The notes: generated from the letters alone by a model not told the origin. DNA of 64,000 nucleotides from Klenkia sesuvii (GCF_037083825.1 NZ_JBAPLU010000002.1:124001-188000), one strand, 5' to 3'. Shown: positions 23,706 to 32,887, counted from the stretch's first letter. Numbers and translations: made by a program.

Positions 23706-24677
23706 ATGGACATCGGGCTCTCGCTGCTGGACCGGACGCGTACCCGGGTCGGCGAGACCGACGCGGACGCCGTCGCGCACACCGTCGAGCGGGCGCAGCG
23801 GGCCGAGGAGCTGGGCTTCGACCGGTTCTGGGTGGCCGAGCACCACGGCGTCCCCGGGGTGGCCGGGTCGGCGCCGGCGGTGCTGCTCGCCGTCCTCACC
23901 GGAGCCACCTCCCGCATCCGGCTGGGCTCGGCGGGCGTGATGCTGCCGCACCACCAGCCCCTGGTGGTCGCCGAGCAGTTCGCCACCCTCGCCGCCGTCG
24001 CGCCCGGCCGCATCGACCTCGGCGTCGGCCGCTCCCCCGGGTTCACCGCGCCGGTCCGCCGCGCCCTGCGCGAGCGCGACACCGACTTCGGCGCCGACCT
24101 CGCCGAGCTGCGCGCACACCTGGAGGGCACCGCCGAGATCACCGCGCACCCGCGGCCGGCCGCCGCCGTCCCCCTGTTCGTGCTGGCCACCGGGCACGGG
24201 CTGGACGTCGCCGCGGCGCTCGGCCTGCCGGTCGTGGTGGGCGGACCTCTGCTGCGCGACCCCGAGGAGCCGCTGGACCGTTACCGGCAGGCCTTCCGCC
24301 CCTCGGCGCAGTGCCCGCAGCCGTGGGTGGGCATCAGCCTCGACGTCCTGGTCGCCGACACCGACGCCGCCGCCCGCGACCTGCTGCTGCCCGAGGCGTG
24401 GGCCATGGCCCAGGCGCGCACCACCGGCACGTTCCCGCCGCTGCAGCCGCCCCGTGCCATGACGGCGGTCCAGCAGCGGTACGCCGACCAGACCGTGGCC
24501 GGCGCGGTCGCGGGCACGCCGGAGCGCGTCGCCGAGGAGCTGGCGCAGCTGGTGGGGCGGACGGGTGCGGCCGAGCTGGTCGCCTCGTCGTCCACCCTCG
24601 ACCGGGTCGCGCTGGCCGAGTCCGACGCGGCGCTGGCCGCGCTGGTCAGCCGCGCAGCCGTGCCCGCCCGCGGCTGA
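23706..24677 (+). CDS. LLM-class flavin-dependent oxidoreductase (MsnO8-like)
   Basis: 323 residues with the luciferase-like barrel: GLSLLDRTR at the start, AEELGFDRFWVAEHHGVPGVAGSAP, RIRLGSAGVMLPHHQPLVVAEQFATL and GRIDLGVGRSPG. Such enzymes use FMNH2 or F420H2 to oxidise or reduce small molecules. The substrate is unknown. ATG 23706 is preferred to GTG 23697, since the protein then begins at the barrel. The 3' end overlaps the convergent phosphatase gene by 32 nt. Confidence 0.8.
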   Translation: MDIGLSLLDRTRTRVGETDADAVAHTVERAQRAEELGFDRFWVAEHHGVPGVAGSAPAVLLAVLTGATSRIRLGSAGVMLPHHQPLVVAEQFATLAAVAPGRIDLGVGRSPGFTAPVRRALRERDTDFGADLAELRAHLEGTAEITAHPRPAAAVPLFVLATGHGLDVAAALGLPVVVGGPLLRDPEEPLDRYRQAFRPSAQCPQPWVGISLDVLVADTDAAARDLLLPEAWAMAQARTTGTFPPLQPPRAMTAVQQRYADQTVAGAVAGTPERVAEELAQLVGRTGAAELVASSSTLDRVALAESDAALAALVSRAAVPARG

Positions 24678-25620
24678 GCCCGGTGCCGTCGGCGGCCCGC
24701 ACCACGGGGACCTCGCCCACCCGCTCGACCACGGGCTCGGCCGCGCCGGTGTCGCGCAGCAGGATCTCGGCGACCCGGTCGGGGTGGGCGCGGGCGAACT
24801 CCTCGTACAGCGCCGGGTCGTGCTCGCCGGTGTCGCCCACCAGCGTCCAGTCCACCCCGGGCAGGTCCTCGGCCAAGCGCAGCAGCGAGCTGCGCTTGTG
24901 CGCCTGGCCGTCGCGGAACCACCGGTCGGGCTGCAGGCCCCAGTCGGTGAGCAGCAGCGGCCCGGGCGGGAACCCGTTGCGCTCGAGGAACCGGGCGAGC
25001 GGGCCGATGAGGTTCCACGGCCCGTTGGACAGGTAGAGCACCGGCACGTGCTCGGCCCCTGCGGTGACCTCCCGCAGCAGGTCGGCCATGCCGGGCACCG
25101 CCCGGCGGTTGCGGCTGCGCTGCACGAAGGTGCGGTAGGCCGCCCGCAGGGGGTGCGCGATCTCGGTGACCAGCACGGTGTCGTCGATGTCGCACACGAC
25201 GCCCCGGTGCGCGTCGGTCGAGGCCAGGTGGGCGGGGGCGGTCGCCGTCCGGTCCCCGGCGGTCATGCCGACGCCGACCGTGGGCCGGCCGTCGAGCGGG
25301 CGGTCCACCTCCAGGACGGCGTCGAGCAGCCCGTCGCCGTCGCTGGTCAGCCGGCGGCGGGTGCCCGCGACCTCGACGTCCACCTCGGCGTCGGGCGCCT
25401 CCAGGGTCAGGAAGCGCTGCCAACCCGGGATGCGCAGCCGCGACTCGGGGTGCGTCCCGGCGGGGGCGAGCAGCACCCGGCCGAGCACCCGCACCCGTCC
25501 ACCGCTGCCGTAGCCGGGGTAGGGGATGGCCACCGGCGTCCAGCCGAAGGCCCGCGCCACGCGCGCCACCGCATCGCGGAGCCCGGTCTCCAGCCGGTAC
25601 ACCGCCCCGACGACGCTCAC
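24646..25620 (-). CDS. App1-family (DUF2183) phosphatase
   Basis: 324 residues. The N-terminal beta-rich part has GRVRVLGRVLLAP and a variable region. The C-terminal part has the HAD-type motif VVCDIDDTVLVTEIAHP (Asp144-x-Asp-Asp-Thr), YLSNGPWNL, HKRSSLLRL and GDTGEHDPALYEEFA. This is the App1-like arrangement; yeast App1 is a phosphatidate phosphatase. The bacterial substrate is unknown and may be a lipid phosphate. GTG 25620 overlaps the stop of the upstream hydrolase gene as GTGA. Confidence 0.8.
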   Translation of the reverse strand: MSVVGAVYRLETGLRDAVARVARAFGWTPVAIPYPGYGSGGRVRVLGRVLLAPAGTHPESRLRIPGWQRFLTLEAPDAEVDVEVAGTRRRLTSDGDGLLDAVLEVDRPLDGRPTVGVGMTAGDRTATAPAHLASTDAHRGVVCDIDDTVLVTEIAHPLRAAYRTFVQRSRNRRAVPGMADLLREVTAGAEHVPVLYLSNGPWNLIGPLARFLERNGFPPGPLLLTDWGLQPDRWFRDGQAHKRSSLLRLAEDLPGVDWTLVGDTGEHDPALYEEFARAHPDRVAEILLRDTGAAEPVVERVGEVPVVRAADGTGLSRGRARLRG

Positions 25621-26363
25621 CGGCAGAACCCCAGCACCGCGCGGGCGAACGCCTCGGGGGCGGAGAACACCAGCCCGTGCGGCGCGCCGGGCACCACCTG
25701 CAGCCGGCCCTGCGGCAGGCGCCGGACGAGGTCCTCGCACCACCGCTGGCCGGCGACCGGGTCGCGGCTGCCGCGCAGCACGAGCGTCGGGACGTCGACC
25801 CCACCCATGGCCTGCTCCTCCGGTCGGCGCAGCGCATGCCGCAGCACCGCCACCATCGTCAACGGGCCTGCCCGCAGGTAGTCGCGCACCGCCACCGGGA
25901 TCAGCGCCGGCCGTTCGCGGGGCGCGTCCACCAGCAGCCGCCAGGCCTGCCCGACCCAGGTGCGCGCGGCGGGGTCGCGGGTGGGCCCCACCAGCACCAG
26001 GTGCCCGGCCCGCCCGGGGGCCCGCAGCACCGCCGCGGCCGCCACCTGCGCGCCCATCGAGTGGCCCACCAGGTCGACCTCGTCGAGGCCGGCGGCGTCC
26101 AGCCAGCGGACCAGGGCGTCGGCCAGCCCCGGGATGCCCAGCGGGCGGCCGCCGCCCCGGGTGCGGCCGTAGCCGGGGAGGTCGGGGGCCAGGGTGCGGC
26201 GTTCGCGGCCCAGCACCTGCAGCGCCGGCACCATCGACCGCCCGGACATCCCCAGCCCGTGCACCAGGACGATCGGCCGCCCACCCGTACCGGCCTCGCT
26301 GTGGTGCACCCGCACCGTCCGCCCGGAGCGCAGCCCCACAGGGGTCCAGACGTCCTCGGGCAC
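25617..26363 (-). CDS. Alpha/beta-fold hydrolase
   Basis: 248 residues. PIVLVHGLGMSGRSM is the oxyanion-loop motif and VGHSMG (Ser102) is the nucleophile elbow. An Asp in LVLRGSRDPV and His in GAPHGL complete a Ser-Asp-His triad. Substrate unknown. It is translationally coupled to the App1-like phosphatase. GTG 26363 has TACGGT 6 nt upstream and is probably leaderless. Confidence 0.8.
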   Translation of the reverse strand: MPEDVWTPVGLRSGRTVRVHHSEAGTGGRPIVLVHGLGMSGRSMVPALQVLGRERRTLAPDLPGYGRTRGGGRPLGIPGLADALVRWLDAAGLDEVDLVGHSMGAQVAAAAVLRAPGRAGHLVLVGPTRDPAARTWVGQAWRLLVDAPRERPALIPVAVRDYLRAGPLTMVAVLRHALRRPEEQAMGGVDVPTLVLRGSRDPVAGQRWCEDLVRRLPQGRLQVVPGAPHGLVFSAPEAFARAVLGFCR

Positions 26364-26369
26364 CAGCGC

Positions 26370-26389
26370 ACCGTAGTTGCTCCTACGGT
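26370..26389. promoter_or_regulatory. Divergent pair of TACGGT -10 boxes
   Basis: Minus-strand TACGGT (26375-26370) lies 6 nt before GTG 26363. Plus-strand TACGGT (26384-26389) lies 7 nt before ATG 26397. The boxes are identical and 8 nt apart. The whole intergenic space is 33 nt, with no room for ribosome-binding sites. Confidence 0.55.
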
Positions 26390-26396
26390 GGTCGGC

Positions 26397-27851
26397 ATGG
26401 CGCGCGTCGTGGTGGTGGGTGCCGGGCTCGGCGGTCTGGCCGCGGCGGCCCGCCTGGCCGCCGGCGGTCACCGGGTGAGCGTGCTGGAGCAGGCGGCCGA
26501 GGTGGGCGGCAAGCTGGGCTGGGTGTCCCGCGACGGGCACGGCTTCGACACCGGTCCCTCGCTGGTCACGCTCCCCCAGGTGTTCGGCGACCTGTTCGCC
26601 GCGACCGGTGACCCGCTGGACGACGTCCTCGACCTGGTGCGGCTGGACCCCGCGGTGGCCTACCGCTTCGCCGACGGCACCGACCTCGACGTCCCCGGGA
26701 CGCTGGACGGGGTCCGGGCGACCCTCGGGCCGGAGTGGTCGGCGTTCCTCGACCGGGCCGCCGAGATCTGGCGGGTCACCGAGCAGCCGTTCCTGCGCTC
26801 CCCGCTGCAGGGTGCCCGCACGCTGGCCCGACTGGCCCGTTCGGTGGCCGACGTCCGCACGGTGGCGCCGTGGTCCTCGCTGCGCGGGCTCGGCGTGCAG
26901 TACCTCACCGACCCCCACCTGCGCATGCTGCTGGACCGCTACGCCACCTACTCCGGGTCCGACCCCCGTCTCGCGCCCGCCGCGCTGGCCACCGTGCCGT
27001 GGGTCGAGCAGGCCTTGGGCTCCTGGTACGTGCGCGGCGGTCTGCGGCGGTTGCCGCTGGCCGTCGCCGACCGGGCGGTCGAGCGCGGCGCGGAGGTGCG
27101 GACGTCGACCCCGGTCACCCGCGTCCTCGTCGAGGGCGGCCGGGCGGCGGGCGTCGAGCTGGCCGACGGCGGGCGCCTGCCCGCCGACGTGGTGGTCTGC
27201 AACGCCGACGCCGCGGCGCTGTACCGGGACCTGCTGCCGGCCGTCGCCCCTGTGCGCCGCGCCCGCGCCTCCCTCGCCCGGGCGACACCGTCGTCGGCGG
27301 GGTTCGTGCTGCTGCTGGCCCTGCGCGGGCGGACGGCGGGCCTCGCCCACCACACCGTGCTGTTCCCCGAGGACTACGACGCCGAGTTCGACGACCTGTT
27401 CCGCAGCCCCCGCCCGCTGCGCGACCCGACCGTCTACGTCAGCGCCCCCGACGACCCGGCCACCCGGCCCGACGACGACAGCGAGTCCTGGTTCGTGCTG
27501 GTCAACGCGCCGCGGCACGGGCCGGTCGACTGGGACTCCCCCGGCCTGGCCGACGCCCACGCCGACCACGTGCTGGCGGTGCTGGCCCGCCGCGGTCTCG
27601 ACGTCCGCGACCGGCTGCGGTGGCGCGAGGTGCGCACCCCGGTCGACCTGGAGCGCGCCACCGGCAGCGTCGGCGGGTCGATCTACGGGACGTCGTCCAA
27701 CGGCGCCCGCGCGGCGTTCCTGCGACCGGCCAACGCCTCGCCGCTGCCCGGGCTGTTCCTGGTCGGCGGCTCCTCCCACCCCGGGGGCGGGCTGCCGCTG
27801 GTGACCCTCTCCGCCGAGGTCGTCGCGGGTCTCGTCGGCCCGGCCCGCTAG
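26397..27851 (+). CDS. Phytoene desaturase/CrtN-like FAD oxidoreductase
   Basis: 484 residues. The N-terminal FAD-binding motif VVVGAGLGGLAAAARLAAGGHRV is followed by VLEQAAEVGGKLG and FDTGPSLVTLP. VVVCNADAAALY and the C-terminal FLVGGSSHPGGGLPLV signature mark the carotenoid desaturase/isomerase group (CrtI, CrtN, CrtD, CrtO). No other carotenoid gene is nearby, so the actual substrate is open. It ends on a CTAG shared with the convergent gene. Confidence 0.8.
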   Translation: MARVVVVGAGLGGLAAAARLAAGGHRVSVLEQAAEVGGKLGWVSRDGHGFDTGPSLVTLPQVFGDLFAATGDPLDDVLDLVRLDPAVAYRFADGTDLDVPGTLDGVRATLGPEWSAFLDRAAEIWRVTEQPFLRSPLQGARTLARLARSVADVRTVAPWSSLRGLGVQYLTDPHLRMLLDRYATYSGSDPRLAPAALATVPWVEQALGSWYVRGGLRRLPLAVADRAVERGAEVRTSTPVTRVLVEGGRAAGVELADGGRLPADVVVCNADAAALYRDLLPAVAPVRRARASLARATPSSAGFVLLLALRGRTAGLAHHTVLFPEDYDAEFDDLFRSPRPLRDPTVYVSAPDDPATRPDDDSESWFVLVNAPRHGPVDWDSPGLADAHADHVLAVLARRGLDVRDRLRWREVRTPVDLERATGSVGGSIYGTSSNGARAAFLRPANASPLPGLFLVGGSSHPGGGLPLVTLSAEVVAGLVGPAR

Positions 27852-29296
27852 CCGCGGGCGGCGCCGACGCCGAGCACGGCGGCCAGGCCGAGCGCGCTGC
27901 GCGGGGCGTAGGCGGTGCGCCACAGGCCACCGTGCGCGGCCGCATGGGCCTCGTCCTGCCACGGCTCCTCGTGCGCCGGGCCACCGCCGGTGTGCAGGTC
28001 GTGCACCAGCAGCGCGGCCATGAGCACGTTCGACGTCGCCGGCTCGAAGACCTCGACGCCGAACCGGTGGGCCCCGGCGTACGCGGCCGCCAGCGCACGG
28101 TTCTTCACCACCGACCGGGTGCGGGTGGGCGGCGCGACGTTCATCGACACCGTCGTGCCGGCCGCCCGGGCGGTGGTCGCCCGCCACCGCTGCAGGCGCT
28201 TCGCGAGGGCGTAGTTCGGGCCCTGCTGCGGCACCAGGCTGTCGGCGATCCCCGGCCCGGCGGCGTCCCTCGGGTACGACCGCTGCAGCAGGCGCCCGCC
28301 CGAGACCGTGCGCAACGGCCGGCCCAGCAGCTTGCCGGTCGCGCTGCGCGCGGCGTAGGCCCGCTGCGACGCCGCGACGGCCTCCTCCGGGACGACGAAC
28401 ACGTCGGTCGGGGTGGCCAGGAACGCCAGGGCGAGATCGGGTCGCTGCCCCTGCAGGCGCAGCGTGAGGGCGTCGACCGCGACCGACACCCGCACGTTGG
28501 TCGCCCCGTCGGCGTAGACGTAGTCGCCCAGCACGGGGACGCCGTCCAGCCCGCCCAGCCAGTCGGCGACGGCCGGGACGTCGCCGATCAGGTCGGCCCC
28601 GCGGGCGCCGTCCCGGGTGGGCACCAGCAACGTGCCCGCACCCCGGCAGGCGGTGTCGAGCACGCGGTCCCACAACGGCTGGCGGGGCAGGTCGACGGCG
28701 GCGACGCGGGCGCCCCACCGCAGCAGCGCGGTCAGCGGGCCCATCTCGGCCCCGGCGCCGAGCACGGCGACGGTGCGGCCGGGCAGGGCCAGCCACTCCG
28801 GGTGCTCGGCGACGGCACGGACGGCGGTCGCGCAGCTGGGCTCCACGACGCCGCGGGCGACCCAGGCGTCGAGCTGGTCACTGAGCTCCGCGCCGTGCAG
28901 CCGCCGGCCGCCCAGGGGCAGCGTGAGCTCCCGCTCGGGCTCGGCAGACCCGGTGACGGTCTCGGTGCTCAGCGCCGCGTCGGCGGGCGCGCTGCGCAAC
29001 ACGCCCAGCTCGACCTCGCCGCCGCCGACCACGACGCGCAGCTGCCGGTGCACCGACTCCAGCCCCGCGGCGGCGATCGACAGGGCGGCGTCGCGGGAGC
29101 CCAGGCCGGCCTCGGTGGTGCGCCGGATGTGCGACAGGTAGCCCGAGCGCCAGTTCGTCTCCCGCTCGGCCGCGGCGGCCCCGGTCGGGTCGACCGGGCG
29201 GAGCGCATCGGCGACCACGCGGCGGCCGACCGCCCCGGTGCTGCGCCGACCGTCGGGGCCGGCCGGGAACACGACGCCGTGCTGCTGCTCGCTCAC
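27848..29296 (-). CDS. Conserved hypothetical protein with central Rossmann motif (482 aa)
   Basis: Function not recognised. A nucleotide-binding motif VAVLGAGAEMGPLTALLRWGARVAAVDLP lies at about 177-204 (G-x-G-x-x-G plus a terminal Asp). Around it are SGYLSHIRRTTEAGLGSRDAAL, DYVYADGATNVRVSVAVDAL, FLATPTDVFVVPEEAV, QQGPNYALAKRLQRWRA and MNVAPPTRTRSVVKNRALAAAY. A weakly hydrophobic C-terminus ends it. The Rossmann part suggests NAD(P) or SAM use. GTG 29296 has CATGCT 6 nt upstream; ATG 29314 is the alternative. Confidence 0.6.
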   Translation of the reverse strand: MSEQQHGVVFPAGPDGRRSTGAVGRRVVADALRPVDPTGAAAAERETNWRSGYLSHIRRTTEAGLGSRDAALSIAAAGLESVHRQLRVVVGGGEVELGVLRSAPADAALSTETVTGSAEPERELTLPLGGRRLHGAELSDQLDAWVARGVVEPSCATAVRAVAEHPEWLALPGRTVAVLGAGAEMGPLTALLRWGARVAAVDLPRQPLWDRVLDTACRGAGTLLVPTRDGARGADLIGDVPAVADWLGGLDGVPVLGDYVYADGATNVRVSVAVDALTLRLQGQRPDLALAFLATPTDVFVVPEEAVAASQRAYAARSATGKLLGRPLRTVSGGRLLQRSYPRDAAGPGIADSLVPQQGPNYALAKRLQRWRATTARAAGTTVSMNVAPPTRTRSVVKNRALAAAYAGAHRFGVEVFEPATSNVLMAALLVHDLHTGGGPAHEEPWQDEAHAAAHGGLWRTAYAPRSALGLAAVLGVGAARG

Positions 29297-29324
29297 GCCG
29301 CGAGCATGCCGCACCGCGCGGGGC

Positions 29325-29510
29325 TCAGCGCTCGTCGCCGCCGGAGCCGATCCGGTCGTCGAGGGCGTCGCGGCCCTTCTCGATCTGGTCGGCGTGCCCG
29401 CCGGCCTTGCCCTCGGCGAACTGCGCGCCCTTGTCCAGGGCGCTGTCGCTGGCCTTCTCGCCCTTGTCGCTGTTCAGGAAGTCCTTGGCCTTGTCGCCCA
29501 GTCCTGCCAT
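29325..29510 (-). CDS. Small MT0933/Rv0909-like antitoxin-family protein
   Basis: 61 residues (MAGLGDKAKDFLNSDKGEKA, then SALDKGAQFAEGKAGGHADQIEKGRDALDDRIG), highly charged and helical. The pattern resembles the MT0933 antitoxin family, whose M. tuberculosis member Rv0909 pairs with an SRPBCC toxin. No toxin gene is adjacent here, so an orphan antitoxin-like or stress protein is equally possible. A GAGGAGG site precedes ATG 29510. Confidence 0.6.
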   Translation of the reverse strand: MAGLGDKAKDFLNSDKGEKASDSALDKGAQFAEGKAGGHADQIEKGRDALDDRIGSGGDER

Positions 29511-29552
29511 GGTGTCGCCTCCTCGCCGCCCCGCCGCAGCGGTGCGATCCGG

Positions 29553-31112
29553 TCACGCCTGGTGGCGCGGCTCCGGGTGTGCCCTGCCCGCCGCCGAGGG
29601 GCTCGACACCCCGGACTCCAGCCAGCGCAGCAGGGTGCGGACGGCGAACCCGGTGCCGCCCTTGACCGTCTCGGCGTGGTCGCTGCTGGCCCGGGCCGGC
29701 CCGGCGATGTCGAGGTGGGCCCACGGCAGCGCACCGGCGAAGGGCTGCAGGAACAGCGCGGCGGTGGTGGCGCCGGGCGCGCCGGGGCTGTTGTTCGCGT
29801 CGGCGACCGGGCTGTCGAGCTGCTCGCGCAGGTGACCGACGTGCTCGTCGGTCAGCGGCATCCGCCACCAGGGCTCACCGGCCACCTCCCCCGCCGCGAG
29901 CAGCCCCTGCGCCAGGTCGTCGTCGGTGGCGAAGAGCGCGCCGGTGCGGGCGCCCAGTGCGGTGCGGGCGGCGCCGGTCAGGGTGGCGACGTCGACCAGC
30001 AGGTCGGCTCCGAGCCCGAGCCGGGCGTGGGCGAGGGCGTCGGCCAGCACCAGCCGGCCCTCGGCGTCGGTGCTGCGCACCTCGGTGGTGCGGCCGCCGA
30101 CGTGGGTGAGCACGTCGCCGGGGCGGTAGGCGGCCCCGGACACCGCGTTCTCGGCCAACGGCGCGAGTGCCGTGACGTGCACGGGCAGCCCCAGCCGGGC
30201 GACCGCGTCGAGCACCGCCAGCACCGCGGCCGCCCCGGCCATGTCGGTGTGCATCTGCCGCATGCCCGCGGTCGTCTTGATGGAGATGCCGCCGGTGTCG
30301 AAGGTGATGCCCTTGCCGACCAGCACCACGTGCGGCCCACCGTCGGGCGGCGCGTGCTCGGCGACCACCAGCCGCGGCGGGCTGTCCGAGCCACCGCCGA
30401 CGGCGAGCAACCCGCCGAAGCCGGCGGCCCGGAGCTGCCGGGGGCCGAGCACGGTCGTGCGCACCCGGTCGTGGGTGGCCAGCCGGTCGGTCGCCTGGCC
30501 GGCCAGCCAGACGGGGTCGGCGACGTCGGGCGGGGCGGCCACCAGGTCGCGGGCCCACACGACGGCCGCGCCGGTGACCAGCCCGCGGTGCAGCGCGTCG
30601 ACCGCCGCGGGCCCGGCGCCCGGGACGACCAGGACGACGCGGGCCAGCCGGCGCGGGTGCGGGCTCGAGGTGCGGCGGTGTCGGTAGCCGGCCAGCAGCA
30701 CGGTCTCGGCGGCCACGCGCACCCGCTCGGGGTCGACGTCGGGGGGCAGCGGGAGCACCAGACGGGTGGCGCCGTGCTCGGCCAGCGTCTGGGCGCGCCG
30801 GACGGCGACGGCCACGCAGCTGCGCAGGTGGTCCGGGGTGGCGTCGCCGAGGCCGACGGCGACGAGCGAGCGCGGCCGGCGTCCGGGCACGGGCAGGTTG
30901 GTGATGCCGCCGGGGCGGCCGCCGTTGCCGGTGTCGGCGAGCGCGCCGGCCACCCACTCGGGGTCGAGGTCGGCGGCGGCCAACCAGGCCGGCAGCGCGC
31001 CGCGGGCGCCGACCGGTACGGCGAGGACGTCGTCCTCGGTGAGCTCGGGCAGGCTCGTGGCCAGCTTGACCCGCGGGTGCGGGGCCGTGGGGTGCACGAC
31101 GGCCCCGGTCAC
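29553..31112 (-). CDS. pepA: Leucyl aminopeptidase, M17 family
   Basis: 519 residues. The C-terminal catalytic domain has VGKGITFDTGG (metal-binding Lys267 and Asp272), MHTDMAGAA (Asp290) and STDAEGRLVLADAL (Asp349, Glu351, Arg353). The usual signature is NTDAEGRL, so the first Asn is Ser here while the metal ligands remain. It removes N-terminal residues from peptides as a di-metal hexamer in the cytosol. It is followed by a convergent-free 42-nt gap to the small MT0933-like gene, on the same strand. Confidence 0.88.
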   Translation of the reverse strand: MTGAVVHPTAPHPRVKLATSLPELTEDDVLAVPVGARGALPAWLAAADLDPEWVAGALADTGNGGRPGGITNLPVPGRRPRSLVAVGLGDATPDHLRSCVAVAVRRAQTLAEHGATRLVLPLPPDVDPERVRVAAETVLLAGYRHRRTSSPHPRRLARVVLVVPGAGPAAVDALHRGLVTGAAVVWARDLVAAPPDVADPVWLAGQATDRLATHDRVRTTVLGPRQLRAAGFGGLLAVGGGSDSPPRLVVAEHAPPDGGPHVVLVGKGITFDTGGISIKTTAGMRQMHTDMAGAAAVLAVLDAVARLGLPVHVTALAPLAENAVSGAAYRPGDVLTHVGGRTTEVRSTDAEGRLVLADALAHARLGLGADLLVDVATLTGAARTALGARTGALFATDDDLAQGLLAAGEVAGEPWWRMPLTDEHVGHLREQLDSPVADANNSPGAPGATTAALFLQPFAGALPWAHLDIAGPARASSDHAETVKGGTGFAVRTLLRWLESGVSSPSAAGRAHPEPRHQA

Positions 31113-31156
31113 CGGCGTGCTGCCGGCGGCCGGGGCCGTCTGTCCTGCCGGACCCG

Positions 31157-31324
31157 TCAGCTGATCGCGCCCTGGAGCGCCTCGGAGAGCGCCGCCGCCT
31201 CGTCGGCCGACAGCTCGACCACCAGCCGGCCACCGCCCTCCAACGGCACGCGCATGACCAGGCCGCGACCCTCCTTGGTGACCTCGAGGGGACCTTCACC
31301 CGTACGCGGCTTCATGGCCGCCAT
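31157..31324 (-). CDS. DUF3117 small protein
   Basis: 55 residues: MAAMKPRTGEGPLEVTKEGR, then LVMRVPLEGGGRLVVELSADEAAALSEAL. This is a complete DUF3117 protein, a conserved actinobacterial family (M. tuberculosis Rv1211) without known function. ATG 31324 is preceded by a near-perfect AAGGAGG, one of the strongest ribosome-binding sites in the window. It lies next to tagA, as in mycobacteria. Confidence 0.88.
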   Translation of the reverse strand: MAAMKPRTGEGPLEVTKEGRGLVMRVPLEGGGRLVVELSADEAAALSEALQGAIS

Positions 31325-31447
31325 GCGTGCCTCCTTCAACCGGCCACCCGCGACCCCGTGCGGGGCGCGGTGTGGCTGTTCGTCAATGCGGGAACCAGAG
31401 CTGGGTCCCATTCTCCCGCATGCCTGTCCCCGGACCAACACGAGCCC

Positions 31448-32005
31448 TCACCCCCGCGGACCGGACCCGGCCCGGAAGCAACCGGCGACGTGGTCGTCGA
31501 CCATGCCGGTGGCCTGCATGAGCGCGTATGCCGTGGTCGGTCCGACGAAGGCGAAGCCGCGCCGCTTCAGCTCCTTCGCCAACGCCGTCGACTCGGGTGT
31601 GGAGGCCGGGACGTCGGCCAGGGTGGCCGGGTTCGGGCGCGGCGGCGGGGCGTAGGACCACAGCAGCTCCGACAGCCCCTGCGGCACGCGCTGCGCAGCC
31701 CGCGCGTTGCGCAGCGCGGCCTCGATCTTCGCCCGGTTGCGGACGATGCCGGCGTCGGCCATCAACCGCTCGACGTCGGCGTCCCCGAACTCCGCCACCG
31801 CGTCGATCGCGAACCCGGCGAACGCGGCCCGGAAGGCCGGCCGCTTGCGCAGGATCGTGATCCACGACAGGCCGCTCTGGAACGCCTCGAGGCACAGCCG
31901 CTCGAACAGGGCGTCGTCGCCGCGCAGCGGCACCCCCCACTCCTCGTCGTGGTAGGCGACGTAGTCGGGGGTGCTGGTCGCCCAGGCGCAGCGTTCGGGT
32001 TCCAC
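31448..32005 (-). CDS. tagA: DNA-3-methyladenine glycosylase I
   Basis: 185 residues. ERCAWAT with Cys6, YHDEEWG with His19, and DDHVAGC with His172/Cys176 are the zinc ligands of the Tag family. LCLEAFQSGLSWITILRKR is the base-binding region with the catalytic Glu. It excises 3-methyladenine from alkylated DNA. GTG 32005 gives the normal N-terminus and has TAGCTT 7 nt upstream. The upstream exporter genes are on the same strand, but this own promoter suggests separate expression. Confidence 0.9.
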   Translation of the reverse strand: MEPERCAWATSTPDYVAYHDEEWGVPLRGDDALFERLCLEAFQSGLSWITILRKRPAFRAAFAGFAIDAVAEFGDADVERLMADAGIVRNRAKIEAALRNARAAQRVPQGLSELLWSYAPPPRPNPATLADVPASTPESTALAKELKRRGFAFVGPTTAYALMQATGMVDDHVAGCFRAGSGPRG

Positions 32006-32012
32006 GGCGGCG

Positions 32013-32018
32013 AAGCTA
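32013..32018 (-). promoter_or_regulatory. Leaderless -10 box of tagA
   Basis: TAGCTT on the minus strand, 7 nt before GTG 32005. Confidence 0.5.
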
Positions 32019-32036
32019 GCGGCACCCACCGACAGG

Positions 32037-32887
32037 TCACTCGGGCCGGCTGAAGAGCCAGGCCGACGCGGCCAGCAGCAGACCACCGACGCCGGCGACC
32101 ACGACGACGTCCAGCCAGATCGGCACCGCCCAGCCGCCCCACCGCAGCGCGACCTCGGCGGCCGCGGCGTCGCCGCCGTCGACCACGCCGAGGACGACGC
32201 GGCGGACGGCGTCGACCCCGTAGGTGATCGGGTTGACCAGGGCCAGCCCGTGCAGCCAGGCCGGAAGCGCACCGGTGACCGGGAAGAACGCCCCGGACAG
32301 GAACATCAGCGGCGCGAGCAGCAGCTGCACCCGGGGCATCACGGTCTGGATCTGGTCGGCCCGCACCGCGATGAGCAGTCCCAGCGAGGTGAGCGTGAAG
32401 GCGACCACGAACAGCAGCACGAAGACCGTGAGCAGCATCAGCGGGTCGTAGGGCACCCCGACCGCGCCGGCCAGCGCCAGCAGCACCAGCGCCTGCAGGC
32501 TCGCCACGGTCGCCCCGCCGAGGGCCTTGCCGAGCACGATCGACGTGCGCCGCACCGGGGCCACGAGCATCTCGCGCAGGAACCCCAGCTCGCGGTCCCA
32601 CACGATGGAGATGGCCGAGAACACCGCGGTGAACATGACCGAGGTGGCGAGCACGCCGGGGAACAGGAACGTCGAGTAGTCGGTGCCGCCGAAGGTGCCC
32701 GCGCCGATGCTCGCGCCCAGGCCCTTGCCGAGCACGAACAGGAACAGCAGCGGCTGGGCGAACGAGGAGAGGATCCGGCCGCGGTCGGCGCGGAAGCGGA
32801 TGAGCTCGCGCTGCCACACGACCTTCACCGCGCGCAGCTCGTGCGCCGGCCCGCGGGTGGCGACCTGCACCGGGGCGACGGTGGTGG

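Noticed and set aside
26397..27851. Carotenoid biosynthetic cluster around the desaturase-like gene
   Set aside because: No phytoene synthase, cyclase or prenyl synthase is adjacent, so a cluster is not supported.
29238..31655. 805-codon plus-strand open frame antisense to the aminopeptidase
   Set aside because: Low-complexity shadow of pepA with no domain and no start context.
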